Part shown: piece after piece, positions 1 through 10,400 of the stretch
How positions within the stretch are numbered: the stretch's first letter is position 1
Layout of the letters: each line of letters begins with the position of its first letter
Origin: Candidatus Aquidulcis sp.
GTDB lineage: Bacteria > Chloroflexota > Anaerolineae > Anaerolineales > UBA4823
NCBI GenBank assembly: GCA_020723385.1
Contig: DYIZ01000011.1
Span: 16,654-72,492, forward strand
Reading direction: 5' to 3'
Length of the DNA stretch: 55,839 nucleotides
Notes under the pieces: model-generated
Told to the model about the DNA's origin: nothing
The model's input: the letters and a program-made list of their open reading frames with translations, nothing else
The model's database searches: none
Translations under genes and position numbers: made by a program

Positions 1-22
1 AAGCAATCCAAATGCTGATTTA

Positions 23-496
23 TCAGATCTTATATGCCAGGACGAAGAACGGCTCATCGAGGGTGTAGGTCTTGTTGGCGACGGTAACTGAATGTTCCTG
101 CATCGCTTCCAGCAGCGCCGACTGCGTTTTGGGGGTGGCGCGGTTGATCTCGTCGGCCAGCACCAAATTGGCGAAGACCGGCCCGGGCTGGAAACGAAAT
201 TCACGCTGTCCATCCCGATCTACGAGCATCTCGGTGCCGGTGATGTCAGCGGGCATCAGATCGGGGGTGAACTGGATGCGCGAGAATTTCAGGTCGAGCA
301 CTTGCCCCAGGGTGCGGATGAGCATGGTTTTACCCAGACCGGGAACGCCTTCGAGCAACACGTGCCCTCCCGACAATATCGAAACCAATACGTGCCGTAC
401 AACATCCTTCTGCCCGACAATGACTTTACCGACTTCGGTTTCGATGGCAGCGGCGTAATCACGGAATTGATCTATGGTCAGGATCGTTTGAGCCAT
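23..496 (-). CDS. MoxR-family AAA ATPase, truncated at the window edge
   Basis: MoxR ATPases are chaperone-like AAA+ proteins that usually act with VWA/DUF58 partners. The Walker A motif GVPGLGKT is at residues 50-57 and Walker [11 protein letters not shown] at about 111-120; the MoxR-typical ALLEAMQE follows. Only 157 residues are present, about half the usual length. The frame leaves the family sequence right after FFVLA (about residue 154), where relatives continue with TQNP, and stops four codons later, 22 nt from the window end. This may be a real disruption or a contig-end join. It starts 3 nt after the glycosyltransferase stop, so it is probably the next gene of that operon. Confidence 0.85.
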   Translation of the reverse strand: MAQTILTIDQFRDYAAAIETEVGKVIVGQKDVVRHVLVSILSGGHVLLEGVPGLGKTMLIRTLGQVLDLKFSRIQFTPDLMPADITGTEMLVDRDGQREFRFQPGPVFANLVLADEINRATPKTQSALLEAMQEHSVTVANKTYTLDEPFFVLAYKI

Positions 497-499
497 CTA

Positions 500-1231
500 T
501 CAGCCCTCCATCTTGCGCGGTTCTTTCGGGTAGCGTTTACCAGCCCGCAGTCTCGGCCCCAGTAAATACCAGCCGCCCTCGGCCCACAGCGTTTTTACAA
601 TTTCCCAGTACATTTTTATACGGGTATAGATGCCGTAAAAAATACCGCGATGAAACTCACTGGGGGGATGCCAGACATCTTTGAGAGGAACGTACAGGCA
701 TTTCCATCCCAGGCGGTTGGCTGTCAAGGTGATGCCGGTCTCGATCCCATAACCGGCCGATGTTCCCGGCGGCACCTTGGAAAATAGATCGGCTGGCAGG
801 CAGCGCTGCCCGCTGGTCCACGGTGTCAGCCAGTGAGGAAAGGACGTATTGAAATGACCGCCTTTGAACAATCCAACGACCATCTCGGCCCGAAGCTCAC
901 AAACCGGGATGAAGAGGTCGCGTACATGGATGGGCTTGAGATTGCACAGATCGGCGTCTAAAAATACCAAAACTTTTCCGGCGGCTTGCCGCGTCCCGGC
1001 AAACATCGCCGCAGCTTTACCCTGGTTCGATGGTAATTGGATGCATCGTAGACGCGGGTCGCTGGCAGTATATTTTTCGATTTCATGACAAGTTCCATCG
1101 GTGGAGCCATCGTCAATGGCGATGATTTCAGTGATTTCGGGAATTTGTGTCAAAACTTGCAAAACGCCGCCGATGTATTTTTCTTCATTTCTGGCCGGGA
1201 TGATGACTGTTATCGAAGGTAAAGGACTCAT
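500..1231 (-). CDS. Glycosyltransferase family 2
   Basis: A GT-A fold glycosyltransferase that would transfer an activated sugar to a lipid or polysaccharide acceptor at the cytoplasmic face. The 243 residues begin with the family opening ITVIIPARNEE, followed by DDGSTDGT at about 40-47 and the metal-binding DxD (FLDADL) at about 90-95. There is no C-terminal membrane domain, so it is a short soluble form; a basic tail closes the protein. It lies between a membrane protein and a MoxR gene with gaps of only 3 to 11 nt, so co-transcription is likely. The acceptor cannot be told from sequence. Confidence 0.88.
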   Translation of the reverse strand: MSPLPSITVIIPARNEEKYIGGVLQVLTQIPEITEIIAIDDGSTDGTCHEIEKYTASDPRLRCIQLPSNQGKAAAMFAGTRQAAGKVLVFLDADLCNLKPIHVRDLFIPVCELRAEMVVGLFKGGHFNTSFPHWLTPWTSGQRCLPADLFSKVPPGTSAGYGIETGITLTANRLGWKCLYVPLKDVWHPPSEFHRGIFYGIYTRIKMYWEIVKTLWAEGGWYLLGPRLRAGKRYPKEPRKMEG

Positions 1232-1242
1232 GGCGTTATTGT

Positions 1243-2883
1243 TTAAGGCTCCAGGTTGCTGAAATATTGTTTGACCAAGATTCTCAAGGACACCGGCACC
1301 AGGCCGCTTTCGATAGCCTGCCGGTAAGCTTCTGCATACGATGGGAATACCTCAACGTAGGGCACGGTGCTGTCGCCAGGACTGCCGGGAGTTGTATCTC
1401 CCTGGCCGATCACCTGACCGTTTGGATCGCCGCTGCCGGGGAGATTGACCGTATCTCCGCCAGCCCCGCCAAGCCGCTGGGGGGAGTAAATCTGCTCGTA
1501 GCCAGATTCGCCCCCGGTTCCAGGCCCATTGCCTTGCTGGATGGGGTCATTGCCAGCTTCGGGGCCTGACCCGGCCTCTCCACCACCGCTGCCTTGCCCG
1601 GATCCGCTGCTGCCCTGACCCTGCCCTTGACCCTGGCTTTGGCCTTGACCTTGTCCTTGACCTTGCCCCTGGCCTTGACCCTGACCCTGGCCTTGTCCCT
1701 GCCCGTTTTGCGCTGTTTGCCCCTGGGCGCTCTGGCCGGCCTGGATGACGGCTTGCTGCCCTTGGCCCATCTGCGCCGCCGCCTGCCCGGCTGCCTGGGA
1801 TTGGGCAATTTGCTGCCCCGCATTTGCCAGGCTTTGGGCGGCTTGCTGCAATGCTTGTTGGGCAGCGGCGGTATCCCCATTTTTCAACGCTTCAGCGGCG
1901 TCTTGAAGCTGCTGGGCCAGCTCGGGATTCGAGCTGGCGAGGGCAGATGCCGCTTCTTTGAGTTGCTCCGCCAGCGCTTGCGCCTCTTCCGGCGTCAGTT
2001 GGCCGGGGTCAATCGCCAGTAAATCTTGCGCAGCCGAGATGTAATCCCCGGCGGCCAGATTCTGGCCGAATGCCTCCAGCGGGCTGCCAGCAGCCTGTGA
2101 AAGCGCCTCGCCGGCGTCTTTCAATCCCTGGGCCATGCTCTCTGCTTGCGGATCGGATAACGCCTGAAGCTCCTGCTGGCCGGCGGTCAGCACCGAAACG
2201 GCCTGCTCTGCGGTTTGGGCGTCTTTCAGGCCCTCCAGTGTTTTTTCGAGGGGTTGGGTGAGCGCCTGTTTTTGATCGTCGGTCAGCTTGTCGTCGGTCA
2301 GGATGTCGTCGCGCAGTTCTTCGATATTGGCGACCTCTTCAGCGATGGCTTGCTGGACGGCGCGTTGCTGCAAGGCGGCCTGGAAGTAGCGTTCACCGCC
2401 AAACCAGGCGAATGCGACCAATGCAGCCAATGGAACGAGCGGCGCAAGCTGCCACCAGCGGACTTGCAACGGGAGACTCTTCCGGGGATTAGCGCTGCTT
2501 GCCGCAGAAAGCGTATCCTCGAATTGGCGGCGGATCATATCTGCCGGGGGATGAGCGGCGTCCCGAGGGAGGGCAGCCAGCTCTATCGCTGTGCTGAGGC
2601 GTTCCCGCAGGCCCATCGCCCGGTCGAAGATGCGGGCGGCTTTGAGGCGCGGTAACGGCCAAAGGTAGGCAATCAAAGCAGCCCCAACCGCCCCGGACAG
2701 TGTAACTCCCGCCACCAGCCAGAGAAATTCTTGGCGCAGCAGCAGGGCATTGGCTCCCGCGGACAGGGCGACCCCCGTCGAGAAAGCCAGCCCCCCCACT
2801 ATACCATTCAAGCCCCAATGGAAGGCGCGCCGCAGCCGGAGCCAGACCATCCACCGGGTCAGGATTCTCTCGATTTCATTCAT
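1243..2883 (-). CDS. Membrane-anchored Gln/Ala-rich protein with a Gly-Gln repeat tail
   Basis: I do not recognise a named family with certainty; it resembles the DUF4175-like membrane proteins that travel with MoxR and ABC genes. Three hydrophobic segments are visible (about residues 20-50, 53-78 and 143-165). They are followed by a long helical, probably coiled-coil region rich in Ala, Gln, Leu and Glu (about 170-375), and a low-complexity stretch of alternating Gly and Gln (about 385-440) coded by degenerate 6-nt units at 1610-1700. The C-terminus returns to normal complexity (EVFPSYAEAYRQ). The start codon overlaps the stop of the upstream permease (ATGA), indicating translational coupling. 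Confidence 0.75.
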   Translation of the reverse strand: MNEIERILTRWMVWLRLRRAFHWGLNGIVGGLAFSTGVALSAGANALLLRQEFLWLVAGVTLSGAVGAALIAYLWPLPRLKAARIFDRAMGLRERLSTAIELAALPRDAAHPPADMIRRQFEDTLSAASSANPRKSLPLQVRWWQLAPLVPLAALVAFAWFGGERYFQAALQQRAVQQAIAEEVANIEELRDDILTDDKLTDDQKQALTQPLEKTLEGLKDAQTAEQAVSVLTAGQQELQALSDPQAESMAQGLKDAGEALSQAAGSPLEAFGQNLAAGDYISAAQDLLAIDPGQLTPEEAQALAEQLKEAASALASSNPELAQQLQDAAEALKNGDTAAAQQALQQAAQSLANAGQQIAQSQAAGQAAAQMGQGQQAVIQAGQSAQGQTAQNGQGQGQGQGQGQGQGQGQGQGQSQGQGQGQGSSGSGQGSGGGEAGSGPEAGNDPIQQGNGPGTGGESGYEQIYSPQRLGGAGGDTVNLPGSGDPNGQVIGQGDTTPGSPGDSTVPYVEVFPSYAEAYRQAIESGLVPVSLRILVKQYFSNLEP

Positions 2884-3845
2884 CGGTCCACTCGTTTGAC
2901 GAAGGCGATGCTCAACAGAACGAGCACTGCGCTCAAAAGGCTATAGAAAATCGTATAACTGATCCACGGTGCGATGACCGGGAACGATTTTCCGCTGGTC
3001 AGTGAAATCGTCGTAAAGAATATCTCTTGTTGGTCAATGATCATGACTTCGGTGGCGATAGCCGTCGCCAGTGGGTTGATCGAGATCAACAGCCACCCTA
3101 GCGAATAGATGATGACCTGGGCGATCACTTCCCAATCAAACCCGGATGAGGTGTTGTTGTAATAATAGCCCGGCAGATCAGCGAAGATCAGCAGGACGAA
3201 CAAGAGGAAGGGCAGGCCGAAAATCAGCATGATCGAAGCGATATAGCTCACCACTGTCGAAACCAGGGTGCGCCGGATGAAGCTCGAAAAGAACAACCCG
3301 ATCGTGTTGAACGCCAGGGCGCTGACGATCAATACAATGATGGAAATCAAAATTTCTGACAGCTCGACCCCGCCGAAAAGGAAAGCCATACTTTGCAGGG
3401 GTATGGCCGCGAGGATCAGCAGCAGCACGAATGACATGGCCGAGGTCAATTTTCCGATAACCAGATCGCGCGCCGAGAGCAGTGTGGTGCATAACAGGTC
3501 GAAGGTTTGCCGCTCCCGTTCCGAAGCGATGGCGCCGGCGGTCAGCGCCGGAGAAATCATGGTCACAACGATCAACTCCATCAGCACCACCACGCCGAAA
3601 ATGGTTTTGCCCATGGCTTGCTGGGTGTCAGTGCTGCTGGTGGTTGCGATATTGGATGAGGCGGCAAATGCCAGATAAACCAGGCTGATGGCAATGCTCA
3701 ACAGGATCAGGTACGCCAGCAGGACGAGGAAGGCGCGCAGGCCTCTCATGCGGCTGCGCATTTCTTTGAGCACCACCGGGTTTTGGCGGAAACGCTGGTA
3801 GAGGGGGGGGCGTGTTTTTATCGGTTGTGAGATTGCTTCGGTCAT
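2880..3845 (-). CDS. ABC-2 type transporter permease
   Basis: Membrane subunit of an ABC exporter, 321 residues. The N-terminal cytoplasmic stretch carries NPVVLKEMRSRMRG, typical of ABC-2 permeases, followed by about six hydrophobic segments. The sequence SERERQTFDLLCTTLL after the second membrane helix matches the conserved cytoplasmic loop that meets the ATPase in this family. The cognate ATPase is immediately upstream across a 77-nt gap filled by a palindromic repeat. The substrate is unknown; the surrounding secreted protein, glycosyltransferase and MoxR genes suggest a cell-surface role. Confidence 0.88.
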   Translation of the reverse strand: MTEAISQPIKTRPPLYQRFRQNPVVLKEMRSRMRGLRAFLVLLAYLILLSIAISLVYLAFAASSNIATTSSTDTQQAMGKTIFGVVVLMELIVVTMISPALTAGAIASERERQTFDLLCTTLLSARDLVIGKLTSAMSFVLLLILAAIPLQSMAFLFGGVELSEILISIIVLIVSALAFNTIGLFFSSFIRRTLVSTVVSYIASIMLIFGLPFLLFVLLIFADLPGYYYNNTSSGFDWEVIAQVIIYSLGWLLISINPLATAIATEVMIIDQQEIFFTTISLTSGKSFPVIAPWISYTIFYSLLSAVLVLLSIAFVKRVDR

Positions 3846-3854
3846 AGGTACTCC

Positions 3855-3928
3855 GTAAAACGTGAAACGCGAAACGTGAAACGTAAGGGGTGGTTTACGG
3901 ATTACGTTTTACGTTTTGCGAGTCACGT
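3855..3928. repeat. Palindromic intercistronic element with 7-nt sub-repeats
   Basis: Left arm (about 3861-3886) is built from CGTGAAA-like heptamers and the right arm (about 3895-3927) from the complementary TTACGTT-like heptamers, so the whole forms an imperfect hairpin. It fills the gap between the ABC ATPase and permease genes, and the stop codon of the ATPase gene (TGA at 3923-3925 on the minus strand) lies inside its edge. Confidence 0.8.
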
Positions 3929-4879
3929 CACCAAACCTTTCGTCGCCCGCATGAAGACTTCTTCCAGGTCGCCGCTTTCTTCGCTGAAATGGATGACCGG
4001 GATTTGCGCGTTGACCAGCGAGGCCAGTATGTTGCCCAGGGCGGTGTCATCGCCGATGAATTCAAGCTCCATCCGGAAGCGCCCGCCATCCCCGTTCGAT
4101 GGCAGGGTTTTCATAGCTTTTACTCCCGGCGCAGCTTGCAGAATCGCCTGGGTTTCTTCGGCCTTGCCCAAAACGGCCAGCCGGATCTGGCGATGCGGCA
4201 AGATGTGCTGCTGTAACTCTTCCAGCGCGCCGGCTGCTACCAACTTCCCGGCCTCGATGATTCCCACCTGGGTGCATATTTCTTGCACATCGGCCAGGAT
4301 GTGGGTGGAAAAGAAGATCGTCTTGCCCATGCGGGATAACTCGACCAGCAGCTCGCGGATCTCGACGCGGGCGCGCGGATCCAGCCCGGAGGCGGGTTCA
4401 TCGAGCACGAGCACCTGTGGATCGTGGATGAGCGTGCGCGCCAGGCTGAGACGCTGTTTCATACCGCGTGACAGGTGTTCGACCGAGTCGTTGCGGCGGT
4501 GGGTCAGGTCAACCAACTCGAGCAGATCGCCGATCAAGGCTGGCCGGTTGGCGGATGGGATTTCATAGCAGGCGGCGAAGAAATCCAGATATTCCCATAC
4601 CAGCAGATCGTTGTAGACGCCAAAGAAATCGGGCATATAACCGATCACCCGCCTCACGGCACGCGGCGATTTACGCACCGAGTGGCCGCCAACCAGGATA
4701 TCGCCGCGTGTGGCGCGCAGCAATGTTGCCATGATGCGGATTGTCGAGGTCTTCCCGGCGCCATTTGGGCCGACGAATCCAAAAATATCGCCCTCCTGAA
4801 CGGTAAAATTCAGGAAATCAACGGCTTTTCGCCGCCCATAGTACTTGGTCAAATCCTTGATTTCGATGATGGCAGCCAT
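3923..4879 (-). CDS. ABC transporter ATP-binding protein
   Basis: Energy-coupling subunit for the permease encoded just downstream. Walker A GPNGAGKT is at residues 37-44, the signature LSRGMKQRLSLA at about 136, Walker B VLVLDEP at about 157 with the D-loop SGLDPRA after it, and the switch His in STHIL. A C-terminal regulatory extension of about 100 residues is normal for drug/Nod-factor or gliding-type ABC-2 exporters. It starts 2 nt after the stop of the upstream membrane protein, so these genes form one operon. The last codon and stop fall in a palindromic repeat. Confidence 0.93.
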   Translation of the reverse strand: MAAIIEIKDLTKYYGRRKAVDFLNFTVQEGDIFGFVGPNGAGKTSTIRIMATLLRATRGDILVGGHSVRKSPRAVRRVIGYMPDFFGVYNDLLVWEYLDFFAACYEIPSANRPALIGDLLELVDLTHRRNDSVEHLSRGMKQRLSLARTLIHDPQVLVLDEPASGLDPRARVEIRELLVELSRMGKTIFFSTHILADVQEICTQVGIIEAGKLVAAGALEELQQHILPHRQIRLAVLGKAEETQAILQAAPGVKAMKTLPSNGDGGRFRMELEFIGDDTALGNILASLVNAQIPVIHFSEESGDLEEVFMRATKGLVT

Positions 4880-4881
4880 AA

Positions 4882-7305
4882 CTATCGTTGGACACTGAGA
4901 GTGAAGTCGGACATATCTATCGTGAAGTAATTGCTGCTCGTGTTTTCGATCTTCAGGCGGATCACGCCGCCGGGAGCCACGAATCGGGCCGGGTCAACGA
5001 TTGGGTTGACGCCCCACCTCATCGCGGGTATCTCGACCCAATCCTCTTCGATGTAATCCCATAAGCTGAATGCCAACAATAACGTTGGGCCAGTCGCCCC
5101 GCTGCTTCTCACGCGAAGCGACAGATCGGACACTGATGTGTAGCTGATTGGGCGTGACAGGTTGAATTGAAGCGTGTATGACGTGTTTGGGTTAATGTAC
5201 ATGTCATAAGGGGTCGCCGATCCCCCGGTTGTCGAGTCGAGCATCATCCACGTGAACAAGCCGGGCGAAAGTTTCAGCGTACTGCCTTGCAAATCCAATT
5301 CTGGATTGAAAGTGATCAAATACAGGGTGGTTTCGGCTTTTTCGAAGCGACGGTTGACCAGGCTCACATCCAGAGGTGTTTGTTCGGCCCATCCGGCCAG
5401 CGTGACTCCGCCACCACGGTCATAGCCCTCACCGTATACCCCCAGCACCGACCCCAGGAAGGTGTAGCGCCGGTAAATGTCTTTGTCGGTGTAGTAGGCC
5501 GAAGTTCCCAGGATATCCGAAAGTGTGGTCGAGGACGAGCCATAGTAATAAGGAGTATATGTGCTGGAATAATAAGGAGTGGACGGTGTGAAGGGCGATA
5601 CCTGACCGATCCTTTGGGATTTCAATAATCCCAGGTTGATGTGGCGCGTTTCGCCGGGTCGAAAATCACCGAGGGATTGGGCGCTCCCGGGAGCCAGAAC
5701 GACGGCGTCTTCGAGAGTAAAATCGGTATTGTTGGTGATATCACCTTCCAAAGTGACATCACTCGTGCCAACAACGATCTTCAAGCTGTTAGAAAAATTG
5801 GGAGCAGGGGCGTACCCCTCGACCGCGACACCGCTGACCCCGCCAGCCTCGACCCGCAATTCAGGCAAGGTAATTTGGTTGCCTTGTTCGATAACTTCAA
5901 AATCACCGGAGCCTGTGCTATAAGGTATTGGATGGGCCAGGAATGATTGACCAATTTCGATCTTGTAAGCGGTGCGCTGCGGGGAATAGACGCCTACCAA
6001 CCCATCCACCCGCGCTTCGGTGGAATTCGGCCACACCTGTACAACTGCCAGTTGGTTGATGATGGGCCGGTTGCCGCGCGAGACATTGCCGATCAGAAAC
6101 GCCAGGATCGTAAAAAATAAAACCAGGATAGGGATCGAGACCCAGGTGAGATTCCGCCGCTTGAGTTTGGTCATCAATAGAAAGTTCAAAGGCCCCAAAA
6201 CCAACACGTACAGGCACAGGAAGCTGCAAAAGGTGATTACTGAGGGCAAACTCAACCCGGGGAGCGATTTCATCGCATCGCGGGCCATGCTCCATTCCCG
6301 GAAGCCGAACGCCCACCCCGGTACATCCATCGGGATCGAGAAAATTTGCTGGTAAAGCAGCGCCATCCCTGCCCATTTGTAAAGCGGGCCAATAGCCGGA
6401 TCAGCCGCGAGATAGTAGGTTTTGCCAAGCCCGAAGGATTTACTCAACAGCAAAGGATACTCATCCTGGCTGGCGAGGATAGCAGCCCGGTCGGCCAAAG
6501 TTCCGATGGCGACAACCGCTGAACCGGCCAGCATGGCATTGCTGGCGGCGTAACCTTGCAAGGCGCGGATATGATCGAGCGTCACGCTCCCGGTGGGCGT
6601 CAGTGGCAGGAGATCGCCCAGGCCGGCGGCCGTTTTTTGCCAATCTGGCCCGCCGGTCACGATCAGCCTGCCCCCATTGGCGACCCACCGAGAGAGCGCC
6701 TGTCGTTGAGGGCTGGAAAGAGTTCCCGTATCCACACCCGAGATGACCAGCGCATCCAACGCCATCAGCCCGCGGCTTTGGTCGGGGAGGCTCTCCAAAT
6801 CCATCTCGGCGATGATGGCCCGACCATTGGTAGGATCCAGCGTTGATAGGGGATTGAAAGCCGAGGGCGTGTTAGCAATTACCCCAAACAGGTAATCCGT
6901 GCTATCGCTGCAAATAATCGCTGTGGGGACTTTCGATATTTCTTTCCCCGAATCGATCAGGAGCACCTCGATACTGCTCAGGTAGACGCCTGGTTCGGGA
7001 TAAACGTAGAAATAAACTTGCTTGCGTGAGCCGGATGGCAGGCTGACCGGCGAGGTATAGATCGCCGCGTCGCCGCCAGACAGAGGGATTTTGGCCTCGA
7101 TACTCGCTTACAGATCGCTGCCGTTATTTTCGATCACCACCCTCAGCGGAATCCATAGCCCCTGTTTACACTTGCCATCGAAACCGGCGCCCACCGTCAT
7201 TGTGACGGCAGGCTGGTCTTGCGCCTGCGTTTCGGCGGATGGGATGATTACCGCCGAAAGCAGGATGATCAGTAAAGAGAACAACCTCAGGGCATGTTGG
7301 CGCAT
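4882..7305 (-). pseudogene. Secreted/membrane protein with gatase-like domain, interrupted by an in-frame TAA
   Basis: The natural start is the ATG at 7305, preceded by GTGAGG, with a clear signal peptide ending near TQAQ. The frame runs 65 codons to ...ENNGSDL, meets TAA at 7108-7110, and continues without a shift (ASIEAKIPLSGG...) to 4882. In full it would be about 808 codons: an immunoglobulin-like N-terminal domain, a region resembling class I glutamine-amidotransferase-like folds (LDALVISGVDTG, GGRLIVTGG), two membrane segments (around VITFCSFLCLYVLVLG and ILVLFFTILAFLIG) and a Ser/Tyr-rich C-terminal part. One substitution (for example GAA to TAA) explains the break. Such proteins occur beside ABC-2 exporters; the function is unknown. 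The piece from 6966 down could still be made from an internal start. Confidence 0.75.
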
Positions 7306-7378
7306 AAAAGCCTCACTGGCAAGTGAACGAGACTCCAATCATACCCCATTTTGGGGGAATTGGGTTATGGGAGGCCCC

Positions 7379-7440
7379 CTTGCTCAAAAGGGACGATAGT
7401 CCCCGGCTGCCCCGCCGGACTTTCGTCCGGCGGGAGCAAG
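7379..7440. repeat. Nested palindrome downstream of the nuclease gene
   Basis: A perfect 10-bp stem (CCCGCCGGAC at 7411-7420, GTCCGGCGGG at 7425-7434, loop TTTC) is enclosed by an outer CTTGCTC...GAGCAAG pair. It begins 13 nt after the stop of the minus-strand nuclease gene. Only the plus-strand side has a T run (TCTTTTT), so as a minus-strand terminator it is weak; it fits better with the intercistronic palindromes found across the window. A second small stem, CCCCATTTTGGGG, lies at about 7344-7356. Confidence 0.75.
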
Positions 7441-7452
7441 TCTTTTTAATTC

Positions 7453-10400
7453 CTATACCCCAAACGTCACCACCACCGGATCGTGATCGGATTTGTGGGC
7501 GGGCGAGGTGTCGTCGGGATAGGGCAGCGGGTAATCGGCGTTGATGTGCAGCACATCTACCCGCACAACCTTTTCCATCAGCGACGGCGTGACCAGGATA
7601 TGATCGAGCACCTGCGCCTGTCCCTGGTAAATGTACGTGTACGGCCGCTCATTGGAAGGGCAGACACTTGGGTCTGCCCCGACTCCGCCCGGACATGCGT
7701 CGAACACATGCACCAGCCCGCCCTCCCGCAGCGTCTGGATCGGTCGCGCCAGGAAATAAGAGTTCAGATCGCCAACGACGGCGATGTAAGCCTCGGGATC
7801 GTCGGCCAGGATTTCTGCAACCAGGGTAACGTTCCAGGCTGCCTGGGCGGTGCGCACACTCTCGGTGGACGCTTCACCTCCGCTCATCGAGGTGAAGTGG
7901 TTGTTGATCACGTACACCGTTGCCGGGCCGTTGTCGGTGGTCACTTCGATTTTGACGATCAGCGGCGGGCGGCTGGTGATGCCCTCCGGGGCGTCGCGCT
8001 GCTGCACGTCGAGCACCTTTGCCCGGTCGCCTCGGATCAAGTAGCCCACGTCAATCCCGCGGCTGTCGTGACCCTCGATCAGCACCGGCTTATATTGATA
8101 CGCGGCCAATTGTTCCTGCGCGGCGATACTTTCCAGCACGCCAATGTTTTCTACTTCCTGCAAGGCGATGATGGTCGGCGCGCCGGCGGCGAGGATGGTG
8201 TTGGCGACTTTTTCCAGTTGGATCTCGTACTCGGCCTTGCTCGGCATCGGCGGGTCGGTGGGATTGGGCGCCTGGTTGTCGAAGAGATTTTCGACATTCC
8301 AGGTCATCAACGAAAACTGGCCGGAGGTTGCAGGTTGGATGGTTGCAGGTTGCAGGTTGGAAGGTTGAAGGTTGGGGAGGGCGATGGGTTCGATTTTGTA
8401 TTGTTCGTAGGTAAAGGCCAGCGGGCCGATCAACCCCGTGAGGGTGTCGCCCGAGGCGACAGCGTAGGCCATTGTCGTCCGGTCGGCGTGGACGATGTTC
8501 GCGCCATCGTCAACCATGATCATGATGCCGTTGTCGTCGCCCTGGTAGAGCCGCGAGACGCCGTGTTCGGGCAGTACCACCGCGTATTCGCCGTATTTCG
8601 TGGTGGGCGAGACGGCCAACGCAGCGCCGTTTACCTGCACCAACGTTCCCTCTAGCGCCTCGAAATATACCGCGGCTTTGGCAGTGCTCGTCGGGGGGTC
8701 GAGATCAACCGGGATGGGCAGAGTCCCACCCTGTGCGAGGACGGTCGCCTCCGAGAGCAGGATCGCCGTCTGCTGCGACTGCTCCCGCACGACGCCGGTC
8801 ACCCGCACGGTGTCGCCCGGCTGTACAGTGATGGCATTTGCCCCCGTCGAGATGAACACACCCGGCGAGGTGAGCGGATCGTCGTCGCTGGCGGTCTCCT
8901 GCACGAAAAACCCCGACAAATCGCGGAACACGCCGGTTACGATGCCCTCCGTGGTCACCTCGTCGAACGCGAACGGCGAGCGGAAGCCGTCGCCCTGGAT
9001 GGCCCAAATGGGCACGGTGTCGCCGATGAACGTGCGCACCGCCGCCGCGCTGACCGTTTCCGTCCAGCCCAAGGCGGTCACGCTGTCGAGCACAATCTGC
9101 CCGCCGGCGTCGGGAGCGACCGCGACGGTGAAGTGCAGCCGGACGCTGCCGCCGTTGGGAGGCAGTTCGGCGACCGTCCACGTGGCCGCCGCGCCCTCCC
9201 GCAGGCCGCCATCGTCCACGCTGGCGATAGATGTACCCACCGGCTGCATCGCGGTAACTGCGATATTGGTGAGCGGGTCAGTCGTGTGGTTGTAAACAAC
9301 CAGTGTATAAGTGACGAGGCCGCCCGCCGCAGCCGTGATCGGCCCGTCGGCGGTGAGGCGCAGGATGGGCGGGAAGATTTCGGTCAGGTCGGCCTGCACG
9401 CGGGGGTAAAGCTGCACGCTGGTGTCGCGCACCTCGAGGATGCCAGTGGCGCGGAAGCGCTGGCCCTCTTCGATGCGCTCGACGACGATCGGGGTTTGCT
9501 TATCTACGTACAGGGTCAGGACTTGGCCAGTCTCGTCGGCGAGATCAATTTCATAGGAATAGCTGAATTCCTGGACGCGGGTGACGGCCCCCTCGACGGT
9601 GACGAGGCGTCCCGGCAGATCGTCTGCTCCCGTGCGGGCGGCAACGATGGCCGCAGGGGTCGCGCCGGTCTCGGGGGGGAAATCAGCCGCCGAGCGTTCG
9701 AGCACCGTCACATCGTCGGGCACCGCGATAGGAACCAGCTCCACCGCGCCGCGATAGACCTGCACCTGGCCGCGCACCCGCACCCGGTCACCGATCTTCA
9801 CGCGGACCGTTCCCTCGCCGCCATCCACGTACACCTGGATGCCGCCGGTGTCATCTTGCAGGTAGAATTTGACACCGCCGCTGCCAGCATAATAGCCGCC
9901 GGTGTACATCGTAGCGATACCTTCAACGGTCAGCTCGGCCCTGGTCAGCGTGCGCGCCGTGCCGATGGGGATCACGCCGCCCTCGATGGCAGTGTGAACC
10001 GGCGCGCCGAAGCCCGGCATAGCCCAATCCGCAGCCTGGGCGTAGTAGCCGGTGAGGACGGCTGTGAAATACGTCCAGGGGGTGACCACGGCGATCTCGG
10101 TGGAGAGCGACGCATCCGGGCCGAGATAGGGGATCGTCCAGGTCAGAACGTTTTTATCGCCCGCGGCAATATCCTCGGGCAGCGATTCGATGGTCAGATC
10201 GGGTGGTATGGGCAGCGTCACGGTGACGTTGTTGACATTTTGCCCGGTGTGGTTTGCGACGGTGACTGCGTAGACGAATTGCCCGCCAGGGGCAGCGCTC
10301 TCGGGGGCGCTCACCGAGACCTCGAGATAATTGGCGACCTTGGGGGTCAACGGGCTGCCGGTATTTTGCGGGTCGGGAGACGCATTCAATGCGAAGTCGG

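Noticed and set aside
1610-1700. Another heptamer array in the Gly-Gln protein
   Set aside because: Here the units are 6 nt and in codon phase (Gly-Gln dipeptides), so this is an ordinary low-complexity protein repeat and not the frame-independent type.
7108-7110. Recoded stop (selenocysteine or pyrrolysine)
   Set aside because: The codon is TAA; the known recodings use TGA or TAG, and no recoding hairpin is visible.
7483-8655. Plus-strand open frame of 390 codons opposite the EEP domain
   Set aside because: It mirrors conserved catalytic coding sequence on the minus strand and has no family features of its own.
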